64,000 nt of DNA from Psilocybe azurescens (GCA_023853785.1 JAJIRX010001046.1:1-64000); one strand, 5' to 3'; positions 1 to 12,849 are shown, counted from the stretch's first letter. The notes: a model not told the origin generated them from the sequence alone. Translations and numbers: made by a program.

Positions 1-1853
1 TCAAGATGTTACACTTTTGTCAGTGAAACTGAGCAAATTTTCACAGATTTTGGGCCTCTACCCATATAATCAAAGACAGAAATTCACAGGTACCTTGCAA
101 CGTACATCACATAATTCTATCAACCAGCCCTTCTTATTTGCCCAAACTCATCTGTCTGTTTAACATCAGATTGCAATCGGTGTTCTTTAACACAAAATAC
201 CCGACCTCGGGATATTCCAACTGTGACTTTAATCAAAGGCATAGATGTATTTCAGAATGTCCAGTTGCTCTCTGGATTTTGCAGTAACTGCAAGACTATT
301 TATTATGCAGATCATGAGCGTACACCTGCAACAGATAATACAGAAGCTATGCAATTCTTTCTGAACTCTGCAGTTTATCTTAAGGTTGGACGGAACCTTT
401 GGGTAGATCGCAAGTTTTCAGCAGCAGTATTAGTGGAATATATCATCTCCATGCATCTACATCTGGTTGGGCCAATTTTTTCAATGACACCTATGGCACT
501 GACTGTGTCACACTTTCCCGTCGCCAAGTTCAGGCTGCTTTTGTACATGAATCTATCCGGCAAGCTTCTGAGATGTCTGGAATAGATTTTATTATCCGAA
601 TGTGGCGTCAATAGATGAAGTGACAGAAGAAGCCTTTACTGTTTTGGGTCATGAGGGTCTCATTCAGCCAGCAAAGGGTCATGCCTGTGCTGAGTGCTCC
701 CAACCCTACCGAGCAACATCAGATATAATTTCAACCTAATGACTCTTCTGCTGTTCTTGGTGTTGACCCTGTGGTAGCATCTACAGTAGTGCAATCAGGT
801 TCTAATAATCCTGCTGCTCAGAACTCAGTTCAGATGCAGAATGTAACAATGCGGGTAATTGATGGAATGGTTAATGGCACAAAGGTATTTTTTAAATTCT
901 GATCCATAATAGTAAGATTTAACATTATTATCTAGCATTGTGCATATGATGGTTGCACATCTGATTTAGCAAATTACCGAGGAGGTGCCTTTTGTCAAGT
1001 GCATGAACATGAATTTGGCAATTGATGCCGTGTTAGAGATTGTACAGGCACTTCAATTCCTTCTACCATGGCTTGTGAAGCTCATCAAAATGTTTGGAAT
1101 AAATACAAGCTTGATCACTCTGCTGAAGGGTTATCAGGCTCAAAGAGAATGTTGAACCGTCAGCAAGAAAATTTAGAGTGGAATCCAAAACATGAGCATG
1201 AATATCAGCCACATGACCAGCCACCTGCAGAACTTAAAAAAATAAAACACTATTTTGGTCCTGCAACTTTTTATTGTGTTGAAACAATCTGTTTCCCATG
1301 TGGTGTTGTTGAGGCATGGGCAAAATTTGCAAGATCAGAGTCAGATCCAAATATCCTGGCTTTTATAAACAAAGTTTATCCAACAAAGGAATCACGCCCT
1401 GACTATATCTGCATTGACAAAGCATGTACAGTGCTTAAACATATTGCTGCACAAGGTCACTGGGATGAATGGTCACAAACAACACGATTTATAGTTGACA
1501 GTTATCATTACCAGAATCATCGCAAAACAGATATTCTTTGTCGAACTTGGTGTAATCCAGCTCCCACAGATGGGTCAGCTCCAAATTTAGTCATAACAGC
1601 AACAGCTTCTGATGGGACCACATATCAAAAACGGGCATTTAATACTCAGGTAAAATTCTTTCTAGTCATTGTAATTATTTATGTACTGATAGTATAACTG
1701 AAATAGGCCTGTGAGCAACTCAATGCATGGCTTGGTGGTTTTGACTCCATTCTCAAGAGAATGACACCTCAAAACTATAACTGGTTTATACATACCATGC
1801 TTTCTTATCACACAAGGAAGGTTCTCCAACGACAAGCTAAAAAAGAGGAGTGA
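1..1853 (+). pseudogene. KDZ transposase with CxC5/CxC6-type cysteine clusters (K0 copy, partial, frame broken)
   Basis: This is the C-terminal two thirds of a KDZ transposase, the protein that mobilises these fungal elements. Visible parts in order are a cysteine cluster around 150-330 (SGFCSNCKTIYYADHE), a second cluster near 680-710 (GHACAECSQPYRAT), a third Cys/His stretch at 945-1060, and the long KDZ core at 1245-1650. The core has FGPATFYCVETICFPCGVVEAW, SRPDYICIDKAC and RFIVDSYHYQNH. A 57-nt intron (1650-1706) precedes the final exon ACEQLNAWLGGF...HTMLSYHT, which stops at 1851-1853. Frame is lost by small indels near 449, 475, 600 and 736. There is an in-frame TGA at 1023-1025, before CRVRDC. 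K1 shares that TGA but not all the indels. Matching to CxC5/CxC6-KDZ is from recall of the family; a profile search would settle it. Confidence 0.8.
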
Positions 1854-2025
1854 CAGTCACTGATCAGCTGGAAGCAGATGGCAATGATGATGATGACTAG
1901 GCTAAATAAATGGCATATAAAGATATAACATGTATATGTAGACTATGGTAGATAGCAGTTGAAAACCTCTCTGGATATGGTAATTGGATTTCTTCAATAA
2001 AGTCTGCAATTAAACCAATAACAGT

Positions 2026-2345
2026 CCAGTGGAGTCCAGTGGACATCCAGTGGATATCCACTGGACTCCACTGGACAGAGCACTCTTGGATCTGGTCTAA
2101 TTAAGTGCTGAGAGTCCGGTGGAAGTCCATTGGAAGTCCAACGGACTGGACAGTCCGGCCAGTCCACCTGTTTTCTGTCTTGAAGTGACTTGACCAGAAT
2201 TTGACCGGAATTTGGCCGGACTCTGACTGGACTGGTACCGGAATTTTTCAAGTCCAACGGAATCCGTTGGACGTCCAATGGACTATCCAGCCAGATTCAT
2301 CGGAATTGGCTGGGTCCGGTGAAAGTCCGTTGGAGTCCAACGAAT
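2026..2345. repeat. KDZ subterminal repeats of K0
   Basis: This is a dense series of imperfect 10-12 bp motifs built on GTCCAGTGGA, GTCCAACGGA and AGTCCATTGGA in both orientations, just inside the element end. The same stretch lies at 50350-50700, and a TTGGACTTCC variant lies at the opposite end of K1 (57772-58160). Clustered subterminal motifs are typical transposase-binding sites; that role is inferred here. Confidence 0.7.
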
Positions 2346-2470
2346 ATGGGGGGCACTGTAAAGTACACCATATATTATAATGACAGACCATGGGGTATCC
2401 ATATTTCTCTGGATTAAAGTCCCAGTTGACTGGCATACATCCTATATGTATATTACAATCTTACTGATCT

Positions 2471-2859
2471 TGTTACGGACACTTTATTTTGCTTTTGCTT
2501 TTTCTTTTCTTTCCACTTTTCATATATAAAAGACCTTCTTATCACATGATGGACAATATCATGTGATCATATATTGACTCATTCTACTATGACTCACTTC
2601 TTGTTTTAACTCACATTCTGACTCACATCAATGGCACTGTCGCAACTCATCCTATGCTTGACTCATACTTGGACTCATTTTGTACTATATTTGTAGATAC
2701 TCAAAACACTTAAATAGCCAGTAGACACTGCTATTATTCCCCAGCTAGTTCTTGAGAATCTAATCTCCTCTTACTCAATACCACTTGGAACTCACTGTTC
2801 TTGACTACTTGACTGTTGGCTTTATCCACACACGTGAATATAAGCCTGAAGTCGTAACA
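2471..2859. mobile_element. Solo LTR 1 (389 bp) with 5-bp TSD GATCT
   Basis: The segment starts TGTTACGG and ends GTCGTAACA, so it has the inverted TG..CA termini of a long terminal repeat. It is flanked on both sides by GATCT (2466-2470 and 2860-2864), a perfect 5-bp TSD. No internal retrotransposon coding sequence is attached, so it is a solo LTR left by recombination between two LTRs. It is homologous over most of its length to 25346-25718 (LTR 2) and shares its 3' part with 62724-63164 (LTR 3). The orientation of the parent element is unknown. Confidence 0.93.
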
Positions 2860-4951
2860 GATCTCCTGGATGTGATTTCATCTGTCAGTTCAGCTTTGGG
2901 TGTGAAGCTCACATATCTGTAGTCTATATGATGCCCAGTTTCATCATTGGCAAACTTGTCCATTGGTCAGTTGAATGAGAATTAGGAAATGCATCAGATT
3001 GTATGGGATATACAGTGAAAGATAAAGTCAGCTTATGGATACCAAATAGATGGTGAACATAGAAGTTGGTCAGTGTATTAACATTTTCTTCCTTGATGAT
3101 GCACTCCTTGATCTCATGGAATGAAGGTCAGTCTGCTGGTGGAAGGTACTGTGGAAGAGATAATTCTTTCCTGGTGGAGAGGACTACAGTCGTTGTAGTA
3201 GGTACAACCTGGAAATTTGATAGTGCAATGAGCTCAATCTCGACATGCCTCAGAGAGCATGGGTGCAATTTATCAGAGTCAAATGTGGGGGTAAATACTA
3301 GAGGATCCAAATCCTACAAATTGTCTGTATATATGAATCCTAGCACATGCATTCTCTTATACCACCGGATGCCCTTTCTAAATGTGAAATTGTAGCTAAA
3401 TGTCCATTTGAATAGATAAAAAAAACATATTGAGCGGTTGAAGGATGAAGTGCAGGCATGCCAATGGCTTTCAGGAGTGCATACACTCACATACAGCTCT
3501 GTCTTGCTCAAGGGCATTCCCTGTTGTAGCCCCTCAACTATGTTGTGGCATCACATCTTCTGCAGGGGATTGACACAGCAGCATCTGTCCTCATGCACTT
3601 GACTGCTTGTATGTAGTATAAAGAAAGGAAACAGGCCAAGACATGAGAATTGAAAAGATAAAGGAAAATGAAATTAAATTGGTATTATAACTTGCCATGA
3701 TCCTGTTCCACTATTCATGATCGAATGCATTATCTGGTTGATGTACATTGGCAGGGACATGTTGGTGGGCGAATGTTGAGCATTTGCGCAAGTGGTTCAG
3801 AAATGTGTTATCAAGTGAAAGGCAGTGTTGGCTCCAAGCTGTGGGAATGTTGACTTAGCTCATTTCTACAAGCGTGTTGCCAATCTCCTCCACAGTACTT
3901 CGAGGATCATATATCCAAGTCACCAGAGTTGCCCTTTTCCTGGTTCTTCCAATTCTTTCTTTCACTTTTCTTCTACTTTCTTTTCTTTTATTATCTCTGC
4001 TTTGGTTCTCCTCGTATTGTACTTACATGGACATGATATGATTTACATTGTATTGTTTTGTGCACTTTCAATTGAGTCACTGTTGGTCAGTAGTTTCAAA
4101 ATTGGATATTTGATGTCCAGCTTAAATTAATTGTACACCAATCTGTTTTCATACCGACTGATGACACTCTGATGCTGTTTTTTTGCCAGCAGCCATTACC
4201 TGAGCCCATCTCCCTTGTGTCTCCCCTTTGGGCATTACATTATTTTGCTTGAGCCAATAGACACAACAAATAGGCAACCTTGCATGTATGACTGACCTTG
4301 CTCAGCACTTCATCATCTCGCCTGACACCTATCCAGGCCTCATGTGTTGCTTTTGAGGAGCTGCCACATTCTTGGCGTTATGTTTTAAAAAGTTGTCCCT
4401 AATTCTTTAGAAGCCATGTCCTATATTAAGTGGAATGTGATGGGTGCTGTCATTATACAATGATTTTAAACTTTCCTCATCGAACCATCTCAGGCCCCTG
4501 TTGAGATACCCAAGATACATATATGTTCTAGATGCTTATTAGCAAAGAAAAACTAGCTACTACAATCCATAACAAGTACAACTTAGAAATATACTAAAAT
4601 GTATTCTAACGCCTACTTAAGCTAAAACATATTGTCGCATTAACCCCTGCCCCTGCACGCCCTGCATGCCCCTGCCATGGTAGAAACCTGTGCCTATTGT
4701 TTCCACCTTAGAATGCTAACTATGTTCTATACTGTGTCTAGTACAACTACTGGATTGTGAGGTAGACTATAATCTTCATATATCTGTAATATAATCCACC
4801 AACTTCTATGCCACAGTAGCACATTTCAAGTATGCGTGTACCCTTCCCACGCACATCCCAACTTTATACCCCCACGGATTCGTGTCGCGATTGAAGCCCT
4901 ACCCATGACAGCGATGCTAAGGGGCTATCACAAAATTGTCCTCCTCTTTAT
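2860..4951. other. Gap without a confident gene; possible coding relic on the minus strand at 3000-3520
   Basis: On the minus strand, short open stretches around 3517-3000 read as protein-like sequence (LSTRKELSLPQYLPPAD, then NVNTLTNFYVHHLFG) broken by stops. This may be a relic of a fungal hypothetical gene or a transposon-borne gene, but I do not recognise it. Between 3600 and 4900 I see only AT-rich sequence with no convincing ORF. The end of this stretch lies just downstream of the NACHT gene stop at 4952. Confidence 0.35.
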
Positions 4952-7900
4952 TCAGAGTTCTTCATCTTGGTCGATGTCAGTCATTGCTGATGATGATTCC
5001 CCATCATTAGTCGTATAATCATCAAGCATATGATGTGTGCTAATACCCTGAAATATTCTCCTGGACTCCTGAGTCATTAGCCCCAATAACCAGGCTTTCA
5101 ATAAACTAAATTCTGGTAATGAGAGGGAAGTTCCATCATACTTCTGTACGGTAAAATAAGCAAAAACAAAAACTGCAGTTACCCTTCAAACATACCTTCA
5201 AAAATTCTATAGCTAAGGAGCAGAAACCAAATGGCGGTCTCCATTGGTGCCGAGGGCGTATCTTGGAATACAGGACATGCAGTGCACGTGAGCGTATTCA
5301 AGTTCTTCTGTGTTGGAATAGCATAAGGCAGACACTTGATAAATGGTAGAAAACATTTCCTTGTGATTGTTTTCCAGCGCGAGCTTTGTTCGAAACTGGC
5401 ATTCAGCGCAGCGTATTGATTTTTACGAGCATGGTGAGAAGGAATGCGGCTAGGTGAGGATACCAGTCAGAGGGACAGACGATTGAGCTTCCCTCCCTCG
5501 CAAACACTTGCTCATGGAAGTCCGTTATCCATGTGTGAAAGTTGTAAGCATCGATATCAGCAATCGGAATCTCCAATTGACCTAGAGTTTTTCCTCAACA
5601 ATGGAGTAAGTCCCACCATGGGATGGAGGGAATACATGCAAAGACACAGACGGAATGGAGTCGCTATCACTGTACATCCACAGATTAGAGCAGTAGATGC
5701 CTGTGAAGTGTGGCAAGTAAGTGATTTCGAATATTCGTTTGGCAACATATAACATTTTTTGAGGAAGGCCACTATCGTGATTTTTGACAGTGTCATTGCT
5801 GGGTCCTGTCTGGTATTATGGGTGGCAGTTGTAAGTTGTTTACCGAAACATGATGATATTGTTACACACAATATGTCTGTTAAACCAGCCCAATGCTCCC
5901 AATACCAAATCAACCGAGAAGTTAGGGCCATGTAAATGACCCCAGAAAGATATATCCATGATGATATTGAATATTTCCATTTTCTTTGGATCTTCAAAGT
6001 ATTCTCTGGAGTGTATGTCCGAAATTCGACTGTATCGTAAGAAGCGGTCGGCAGTGTGCACGAACTTCCATTGGTCTTGAACAAATGATTGGTCATGGTT
6101 GCCGTGGAATATCCTGTTAAAGTACTTGGCACTGCGACTTACTATCCAATGGTCTCATGCTGCAACATCTTGATTTTCCTGACAATGGCCTTGGACCTTA
6201 TGATGCGCTGCCACAAATACTGGACCTATAGTATTTATAGAGCCTAAATAGCCTCTTTCACCGTGGGAGAAATCAATGTATACCAAGTCAGGGAGGTGTT
6301 GGAGATCGGATATAATGGTATCCAGACTAATATTCATGAATTCCGCGATATCCTCGATGCTATTCCGTGAGGCAACCAAAGATCCAGAACTGTAAAAAGT
6401 GATGTATGCCAAGGTTGCCGAGTTTTTGGGTGATTGGTCCATGATCTGCTTTGCTGAAATTGTTTGAGCAATGGTGAGAATGTCTGCGAGAGACCGAAGT
6501 AGATGTCGATGCATTTACGCCAATATGGACCATCCTTGGTCCACACAGATTGCGGCAGGACAACAAAATACAATACAGCGTTCGTAAACCAGTACACATT
6601 ACTTGGTTGGGCGACATGTGAAGGATTGCGAGCGAAGATCGTGTGAAGGCTTTTGCAAAGTTCCTCTAATGAATCGACAATAGATCTGGCATCGCGCCCA
6701 ATCCTCCACGACATATCCTGAAATCGCATGAGCATCCTACGATATGCTGATAGTCCAATGCTGTCAGAAAATGTGTGTATATCATTGTTCTTGTATATTT
6801 TGCATACACAAAATGCTAAGGCACTTACCGTGCTATAGCCCGCTCGGCCTGTGGACTATCCTGAACGATATCAACCCCGAGCCTGAGCATCGCGCAAACA
6901 AACTCATAACGAAAGGCTCTGAGATCAATTGCATAATCTCCTGACCTTGACTTATCCAAGAGAAATTCCCTGAATGATAAGTGACAGAACGAAATTGATG
7001 CTTCTTGCAGTGGAGACCCAAAGATCGGTTCCAGCGCACAAAACTCCTCGGAGTATTCAACTTTGGATATTCTAATCAAGGAGCTTAGGGCCCTCAACAC
7101 GAGTTGAATTTCGCCCGAATCCACTCCCAGAATTTCCCGAATGGTTTTTTCGCTGAAAGAGAGCAAGCGACCACCAAGGACACGTTTCATTGTATTTGGT
7201 CGAGGATATGACGACAAGATGGTAGCGTAGAGTTTATCAAGCTCCGAAAATGCGGATGCACGATGTGGTCCAGGCGTCGTCAATATCTGGAGTTGTTCTC
7301 GGGGATCACAGAAGTTGGATGCGGCGCCAACAAATTCCAAGACAGTGGACGCGTACACGTACTGTCCAGATGCACTACGCACAAATCGCCTGATAATATG
7401 ATCTGAGGGCCAAGGATGCGGGGTATAAGACATTATTCGAATATTCTCCTCGTAAATCTTGTTGAATCCCTCTCGAAGATACACCTGAATATCCGTATCG
7501 GCGTCCCTATCTTCTCGTAGAGAGAGCAATTTTGTAACGCCAACCAGAGGTCCGACTTCAAATGAATCGGAAATCCAGTACTCGGGGTGACTAACAATGA
7601 GAAATCGAAGGGGGATATTGTGCTCGATGATCGCCTTGGATAAGAGTGAAAGGATTTCGGACTGCATTCGTTTTGACCCAGCGCATTCGTCTAAACCGTC
7701 AATGATAACTGTGGGGCTGTGCGCAGGCCAATCAGTGACTCGCAGTAATGGCTCTATAATGAGGTATCGGAGTTGGACGTCGATGGATTTAGTGGCAAGA
7801 GTGGGATTATCGAGTATAGCAGCGTGAATTATAGAACGTAAGGACGGGAAGTTGAGAGCGAGCTGGTATGAAATTGTTGAGAATAACTTGTTCCCATCCC

Positions 7901-8394
7901 CACGTCCAATGACATCCTTGGCGAAGAAAAAGCTCCCAGCATATTTGCCATCCTCTGAGATCTCCTGTAGAATAACGGCAATAGAGTGAGAGATTGCGGA
8001 TTTGCCGGATCCTGCTGGTCCGTTGAGCCAAAGCACCTGTTCCTTGGGAGTGGGGTCGTTGACCCAGTCCAGTATTGTCCTGATTATCTTCTCGCGGGTA
8101 CCGGGGTGGCATTTCGCAGGAGGGAAACGCTCGGCAGAGTTATACATTGCATCAGCTGCGATATGCTGCCCCAGAATGTGCAGTCCTATTTCTTCAAAAT
8201 TAATGTAAATCCTCCACATATAATGTCTATTGCCGCTCACCTACGTCCCTTCGTCCGTCGTAGTAGTTCTCTTCTACTACTTGTCGAAAGCTCCCGCCGG
8301 TAATCATGACATTCCTGGCGCCTTGCAACATCTGCATATTGGAGTTGAGAGTGCGATGAGAGCGTATTGCGGAATACTTTTCATCTTTGGGCAT
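4952..8394 (-). pseudogene. NACHT-domain NLR-like protein N1 (best preserved of four; probable frameshifts)
   Basis: This is an NLR-like STAND NTPase gene of the Agaricomycete type. Exon 1 (8394-8241) encodes MPKDEKYSAIRSHR and the motif GARNVMITGGSFRQV. A 55-nt intron (8240-8186, gtgagc..tag) joins it in frame to exon 2 (8185-6829). Exon 2 carries GLHILGQHIAADAMYNSAERFPP, Walker A GPAGSGKS (about residues 107-114) and the Walker B-like TVIIDGLDEC (about 210-219). A 68-nt intron (6828-6761) follows. The C-terminal part has no recognised WD40, ankyrin or TPR repeats. It ends KYDGTSLSLPEFSLL...MTDIDQDEEL, stop at 4952. Compared with the paralogues, one base is missing near 6515 (TGGCGTAAA run), one near 5600 and one in an A-run near 5428. 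These are either real inactivation or homopolymer errors. The role is inferred as self/non-self or pathogen sensing; the ligand is unknown. Confidence 0.82.
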
Positions 8395-10889
8395 CGTACT
8401 ATGGCTTTGTGAAGGAAGAAATAGTTGCTAACGATGCCCACGGCATGGGGCAGCTCAGAAATTAAGTTAATTCACACGGCCATGTGCCCTAGAGAATTTA
8501 TGCGGTACCAACGCAGCGACGTGCACTGTAATGCACAGCATACCACGAGTCATCTCATCCTGTACATGTCTAACTGTGACCCAGTCGCATTGATATCAAC
8601 AAGATATTGTTCATGACTTCTTCACGAGATGAAACCACTGTACCGTATCGCATCAGATTACGTCCAAAACAGGAGATTCACGAGATGAACGCGTCCGCAA
8701 TGTTGATCCACAATTGAATTGGGCAGAAAAAGACCGCGAACACCCTACATTAACCAAATTATCAAAATTAAGGGCTGTTGCGTAGCGTTAATTTTTCTCA
8801 TTTGATTACACCCCGATTCCCTAACTTTATCGTGCAACTTCAAATTTTACCCTGCTGCGCTATAATGGGCTCCTCTCTCGCTTGACTTGTACACGCATGA
8901 GGAACCATCGTCGAACTAACATTGCCTAAGTAGGCCCTATTTCACCATATTTATCTAACATCGTATACGATACAGCAACACCTTTTTTAGGATCTCATAC
9001 AGCCTTAAAAACTAATAAAGGAGGCAGGAAGTACGGTTCTACGGTATATCCGTTTTCCTCTCACGCATTCTTCACCGTCCTTCTTCGACTGACACCAAGC
9101 ATTGATTCCCCTACCTACCTCGTTTTATAAAAAATTGCTCTTATCGTTTTTACACCAGCTCTTCCGTCTATACAATGGGTTCTTCATTGAGTCCTTCATT
9201 GCATACCGACAGTGCATACCGACAGTGCATCTACATGTAGTCGGTAGCTACGGACAAAGTGTAGTACCACATGCTTTAAAGCCTGTTCTTCGTTTGGCCT
9301 TCTAATTGTATTCATTGCACGCCAAACAAGAAGCAAAAGAATAGGGCCTAGAAATTGAATGGACCTGCGATGGATTCATCGCGCCCTTCGATGAGTCATA
9401 AAGACGTTATGATCTGGCCGGGTTCAATATGTATTAACTCGTTGATCATTTTCTGTCTACGGGTATAGCTTCCGCTGTACTCGCTTCTGGGAGGCCGGTA
9501 TTCAAGGGCATGTACTGAACACAAGCGAATAGACGTTTTTTCCTTAACGCTTACACCCTCTAGTTGAGACTCTGTTATTGATCGCTAATAATAAGCAGGG
9601 TGGAATGACGTATCTACAGGATACTATTTATGTAAACAACGTCGAACAGCCAAAATTGCCTCACCTGCTCTTATCATGGTACGGTTTGGCCGAATGAAAG
9701 TCTCTTGGGAAAGATATATGTTAATATTTCTATCGTTCCCTCAGAGGAACCTGTGAGGCTCCTGGATTATATCTTTTGACTTTGGGTAAGTCTGAAAATT
9801 ATAACGCGCATATAGGAGCTGTTCTGGTGCATTCTTCTCGTAAAACATCTACGCTATTGGCACAGGTGTGTTCCTACCACTAGAAGATGGCATGGACTGT
9901 TTTCACGACGATTCTCCAATATAGACAATTCTACATTTGATTGCTAGCTATGCTCATCCCAAAATATTTTTCAGTGAAGGATCTCATCGAAAAGCTTAGT
10001 TCATCTACGTGATGCTGTAATACTTCAAGCTACAATTTTTGTGAAATTATTACAGCATCAAGATCTATCAAACAAGAACATTTCTTTGCTATTATCTGGG
10101 CAACCTTCCGTACCGTGGAGTGGAGCTGGAATAGCTGGACTACATGGCCTGGAGCCAACTCAAAATTTCTTTAAGAATCAATATATTGATCTTGAACGAA
10201 CCAGGGACGTTCAACAGGCCAGTGAAAATTGAATGGCTCAGCCGAAGCCAATTTTCACAGCAAATAGTATCCCCATTACAGTACGGTGCCATCTCCTTAT
10301 ACTTTCATTGGAAACGATATACATGTACACTCGATAATATAGGTAGACTAATAACAGGGTGACGTTGGTATACATGTGGAGTTTTCGGAGTACAGCCTCA
10401 CTGACTCCAGGAAGATATAAAGGATCAAAAATCTGTGAAATCAAGTCTATCGTTCTCCGCCTTTATTAGTCCCTGCCAACACCGGTGCGTCTTCTCTTAC
10501 CATCATTACTCACTAATGACCCTGACACCGTTACGACTGCGGAAATACGAGGAAGGAGGTACTCACCTATGCCGCCCATACTAAATTATCACAGTATATT
10601 ACAGAGTCGGATTACACGACGGTGTTTCTGACGATGGAGTCCGCACAACTTGTTTAAAAATGTACGTACAGTCTTAGTACTAGGCAAATTGCAACTACCG
10701 TGATGGGAATAGTTGGAAGAAATGCACAGGAAGGACGTGCTATTTCATTCTCAAAACTGAACGAGACACCATAAAAGCACCCCCTCCTATGTTGACTTGT
10801 CTTACGATGGGGTCCTCATATTGAAGCCTGGTCAAGCGAGAGCGTTGTTGTTAGCGTGTCCAGTCCGCGGAATGCTCTTATCGTGTCAA
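8395..10889. other. Gap upstream of N1; nothing assignable
   Basis: This AT-rich stretch contains the 5' flank and presumed promoter of N1. Only short unrelated open stretches occur. I see no coding sequence with family resemblance, no complete TIR or LTR boundaries and no clear tandem array. Confidence 0.4.
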
Positions 10890-11085
10890 GTGCGCAAAAT
10901 TAAAAGCGATGTCTGAATCAGTGAATGATCATAGCCTCGCTAGCACACGTTACAGTACCTTTACTTGGTTAAGTCATGGACACGGCTTTGACCAAGCTTT
11001 CTCATCAGAACAGTGTGGTTTGTCACCGCATTTACCGGAGATTGTCACGTGCCCGTACCACTGTCCAAGTCACCAGCTTCGTTCA
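10890..11085. repeat. Dispersed repeat R, short inverted copy
   Basis: The sequence around ACTTGGTTAAGTCATGGACACGG is a diverged reverse-complement copy of 47330-47450 and of 22800-22930. Those two copies lie at the start of the larger duplicated segment upstream of NACHT N2 and N3. All copies contain the run from 'tagcacacat' through 'gtcatggacatggct'. The element type is unresolved: no coding capacity and no complete termini were found in this copy. Confidence 0.55.
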
Positions 11086-11518
11086 ACCGTCATGAGTCCT
11101 GACTAGGACTCCTCAGCCACCTCTTTCCTCCTTTGCTGGAGTACATCGAAGACGCTTTACCGCAGTCAAGACCTCACCGAGTGCTCCTCCATTTCCACAT
11201 GCACCAAGAACCCTTACTACTGCGTTACACAGCATTCACGTCATTCATCTACGTCAAATACAATGATAGAGTATCGGTTTCCTGTGGTTCACATGGTGAC
11301 TTCACTCGAGACATTAGAGCCAATTCACGCTTATTCCGAGTCTATGCATCCTTGTCCTTCGGCTCTCATGACAGCCACTGCCACAAGTCAAATCGGCGAG
11401 TTCTAACGGCTGTGTAGCTGTGCGCGGCCATTCATCGCCACAGTCTCTTTTTAACGAGCATCCAACTCGCTGTTCGACTCCCTCTAGCTCCAAGCTCCAC
11501 AACTCGATGCCCGCCTCG

Positions 11519-12849
11519 ATGTTCCAAAATGCAAGCAACATTCGTATATCGGGGAAGCCTACTTTCCAACAGATAAATGGAAGCTACCATTACCACGATA
11601 ATACCACGAACACGACCAACAACAACACGACCAACATCACTGGTAACGACTTTTCGCAGACCATCCACAACAGCAACGCGTATACCATAGGTGACGATTA
11701 GTATGTTCGCTTGCCATTAGGTGTGCACTGATTACTTCGCTCTTTAGCCTGCACCGAAAATCATCACGAGAGTACCAGGAGAAAACGTGCTGCCACTGAT
11801 TTTGGATCGATGGATCCACCAGGTACGTTACATGTCTCAGTTCGTACTCTTCTACGCTGAGTCTTCATTCGATCCCTCAAGCCCATCGTGTACAGACGGC
11901 GCCCGCTCTACCATATTCTCAACAACACTTCCCCAATACCGACACTCAAGTTCTCCGTCATCAAACCCTGCCCGCCCACGATACACAGTACGCCTCGTCG
12001 ACATACATGCCCTCACCCTTCCAAGGCTTTCCAAATCGCAACACTACGGACCACTTCTCTTCATTCCAGCCATGTCACATCATGACTATGACCCCAGAAG
12101 TAAGCGCCGCCATGACGAGCTTTTTCAGTCACCTCGGGCAGAAAATGATACGCGAGGATGAAGACTGTGAAAGAGGAGGAGAAGATAGCGCGGTCTACGA
12201 GCAAGTTTCATCGCAGTCGCCGCTTGAGCTTGATCAGCCTCCACAATGGAACTACGGGCGTCCATGGCCCACTGAACCCTCTCTGGGAACCACCCAAAGT
12301 CACGCAGCACAGCCATTCGCTTCGTGTCGTACGTAACATTCTAGTCGTGTGGCCCACAGGTGATCTTACTGTGTGACCCATAGCTGAATCTCGCAAACTC
12401 CCCAATCCCCCTCCCCAGTCCAGCATTAACACCCCATACTCCGCGGAGCAGCCGCCCTTGCAGTCTACACCACATCGAAACCCCATCCCACCAAGAGTTC
12501 GACGGACACTTCAAGCCGCCTTTGCGTTCAACTCGAATCTCGGTGGCCCCGGCCCTCTAGCACACCCACCCACACGTCCAAGACGTCGACTAGCTTCAGC
12601 GTTGATGGAGCCACTACAACCTCGTCGTCACTCCCTTTCGAATACGCAAGCTTAAGCGACGATCGCCAGGAAGTTCCGCTCGTGATACACACCGGCTCGG
12701 TCATGGAGGCACGACATACGGAGAACACAACCACATACTATAGCGCAGTTGTGTCGGATGACGTTCCTGCCAATCGCCATTGGGAAGAAAACGGATATGA
12801 GGATGGGTACGATATGTATGATGACGATGTCCAGATGTCCACAACTTAA
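11519..12849 (+). CDS. Hypothetical spliced gene with Asn/Thr-rich N-terminal motif
   Basis: The start at 11519 gives MFQNASNIRISGKPTFQQ, followed by a His/Tyr/Asn/Thr-rich tract (YHYHDNTTN, TTNITGN) to about residue 57. A 57-nt intron (11691-11747) and a 59-nt intron (11823-11881) join exons 11519-11690, 11748-11822 and 11882-12328 in one frame. The joined frame gives ESTRRKRAATDFGSMDPP, then a Gln/Pro/Ser-rich region, then SAAMTSFFSHLGQKM. The 3' part must resume in the frame ending EENGYEDGYDMYDDD..STT, stop 12849. A single intron from 12329 does not restore that frame, so an extra intron or a frameshift lies between 12384 and 12580. The N-terminal pattern resembles leaders on many Agaricomycete hypothetical proteins and the exon-1 motif of the NACHT genes here. 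Function is unknown; a nuclear or scaffold role would be a guess. Confidence 0.6.

Larger units (their letters stand above)
1..2368 (+). mobile_element. KDZ-superfamily DNA transposon K0, 3' part, cut by window edge
   Basis: This is the terminal part of a large KDZ element that starts upstream of the window. It is an almost base-for-base reverse-complement match of 50337-52720 (element K1). It ends at 2368 with the same terminal sequence as K1, a G-run followed by CACTGTAAAGTACAC. The last 350 bases are dense in subterminal motifs of the type GTCCAxTGGA. The differences from K1 that I could see are mostly length changes of short homopolymers: a T-run near 475, a C-run near 736, a T-run near 890, an A-run near 1237 and the terminal G-run near 2350. 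The 8-bp TSD cannot be verified because the other end lies outside the window. Confidence 0.85.
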
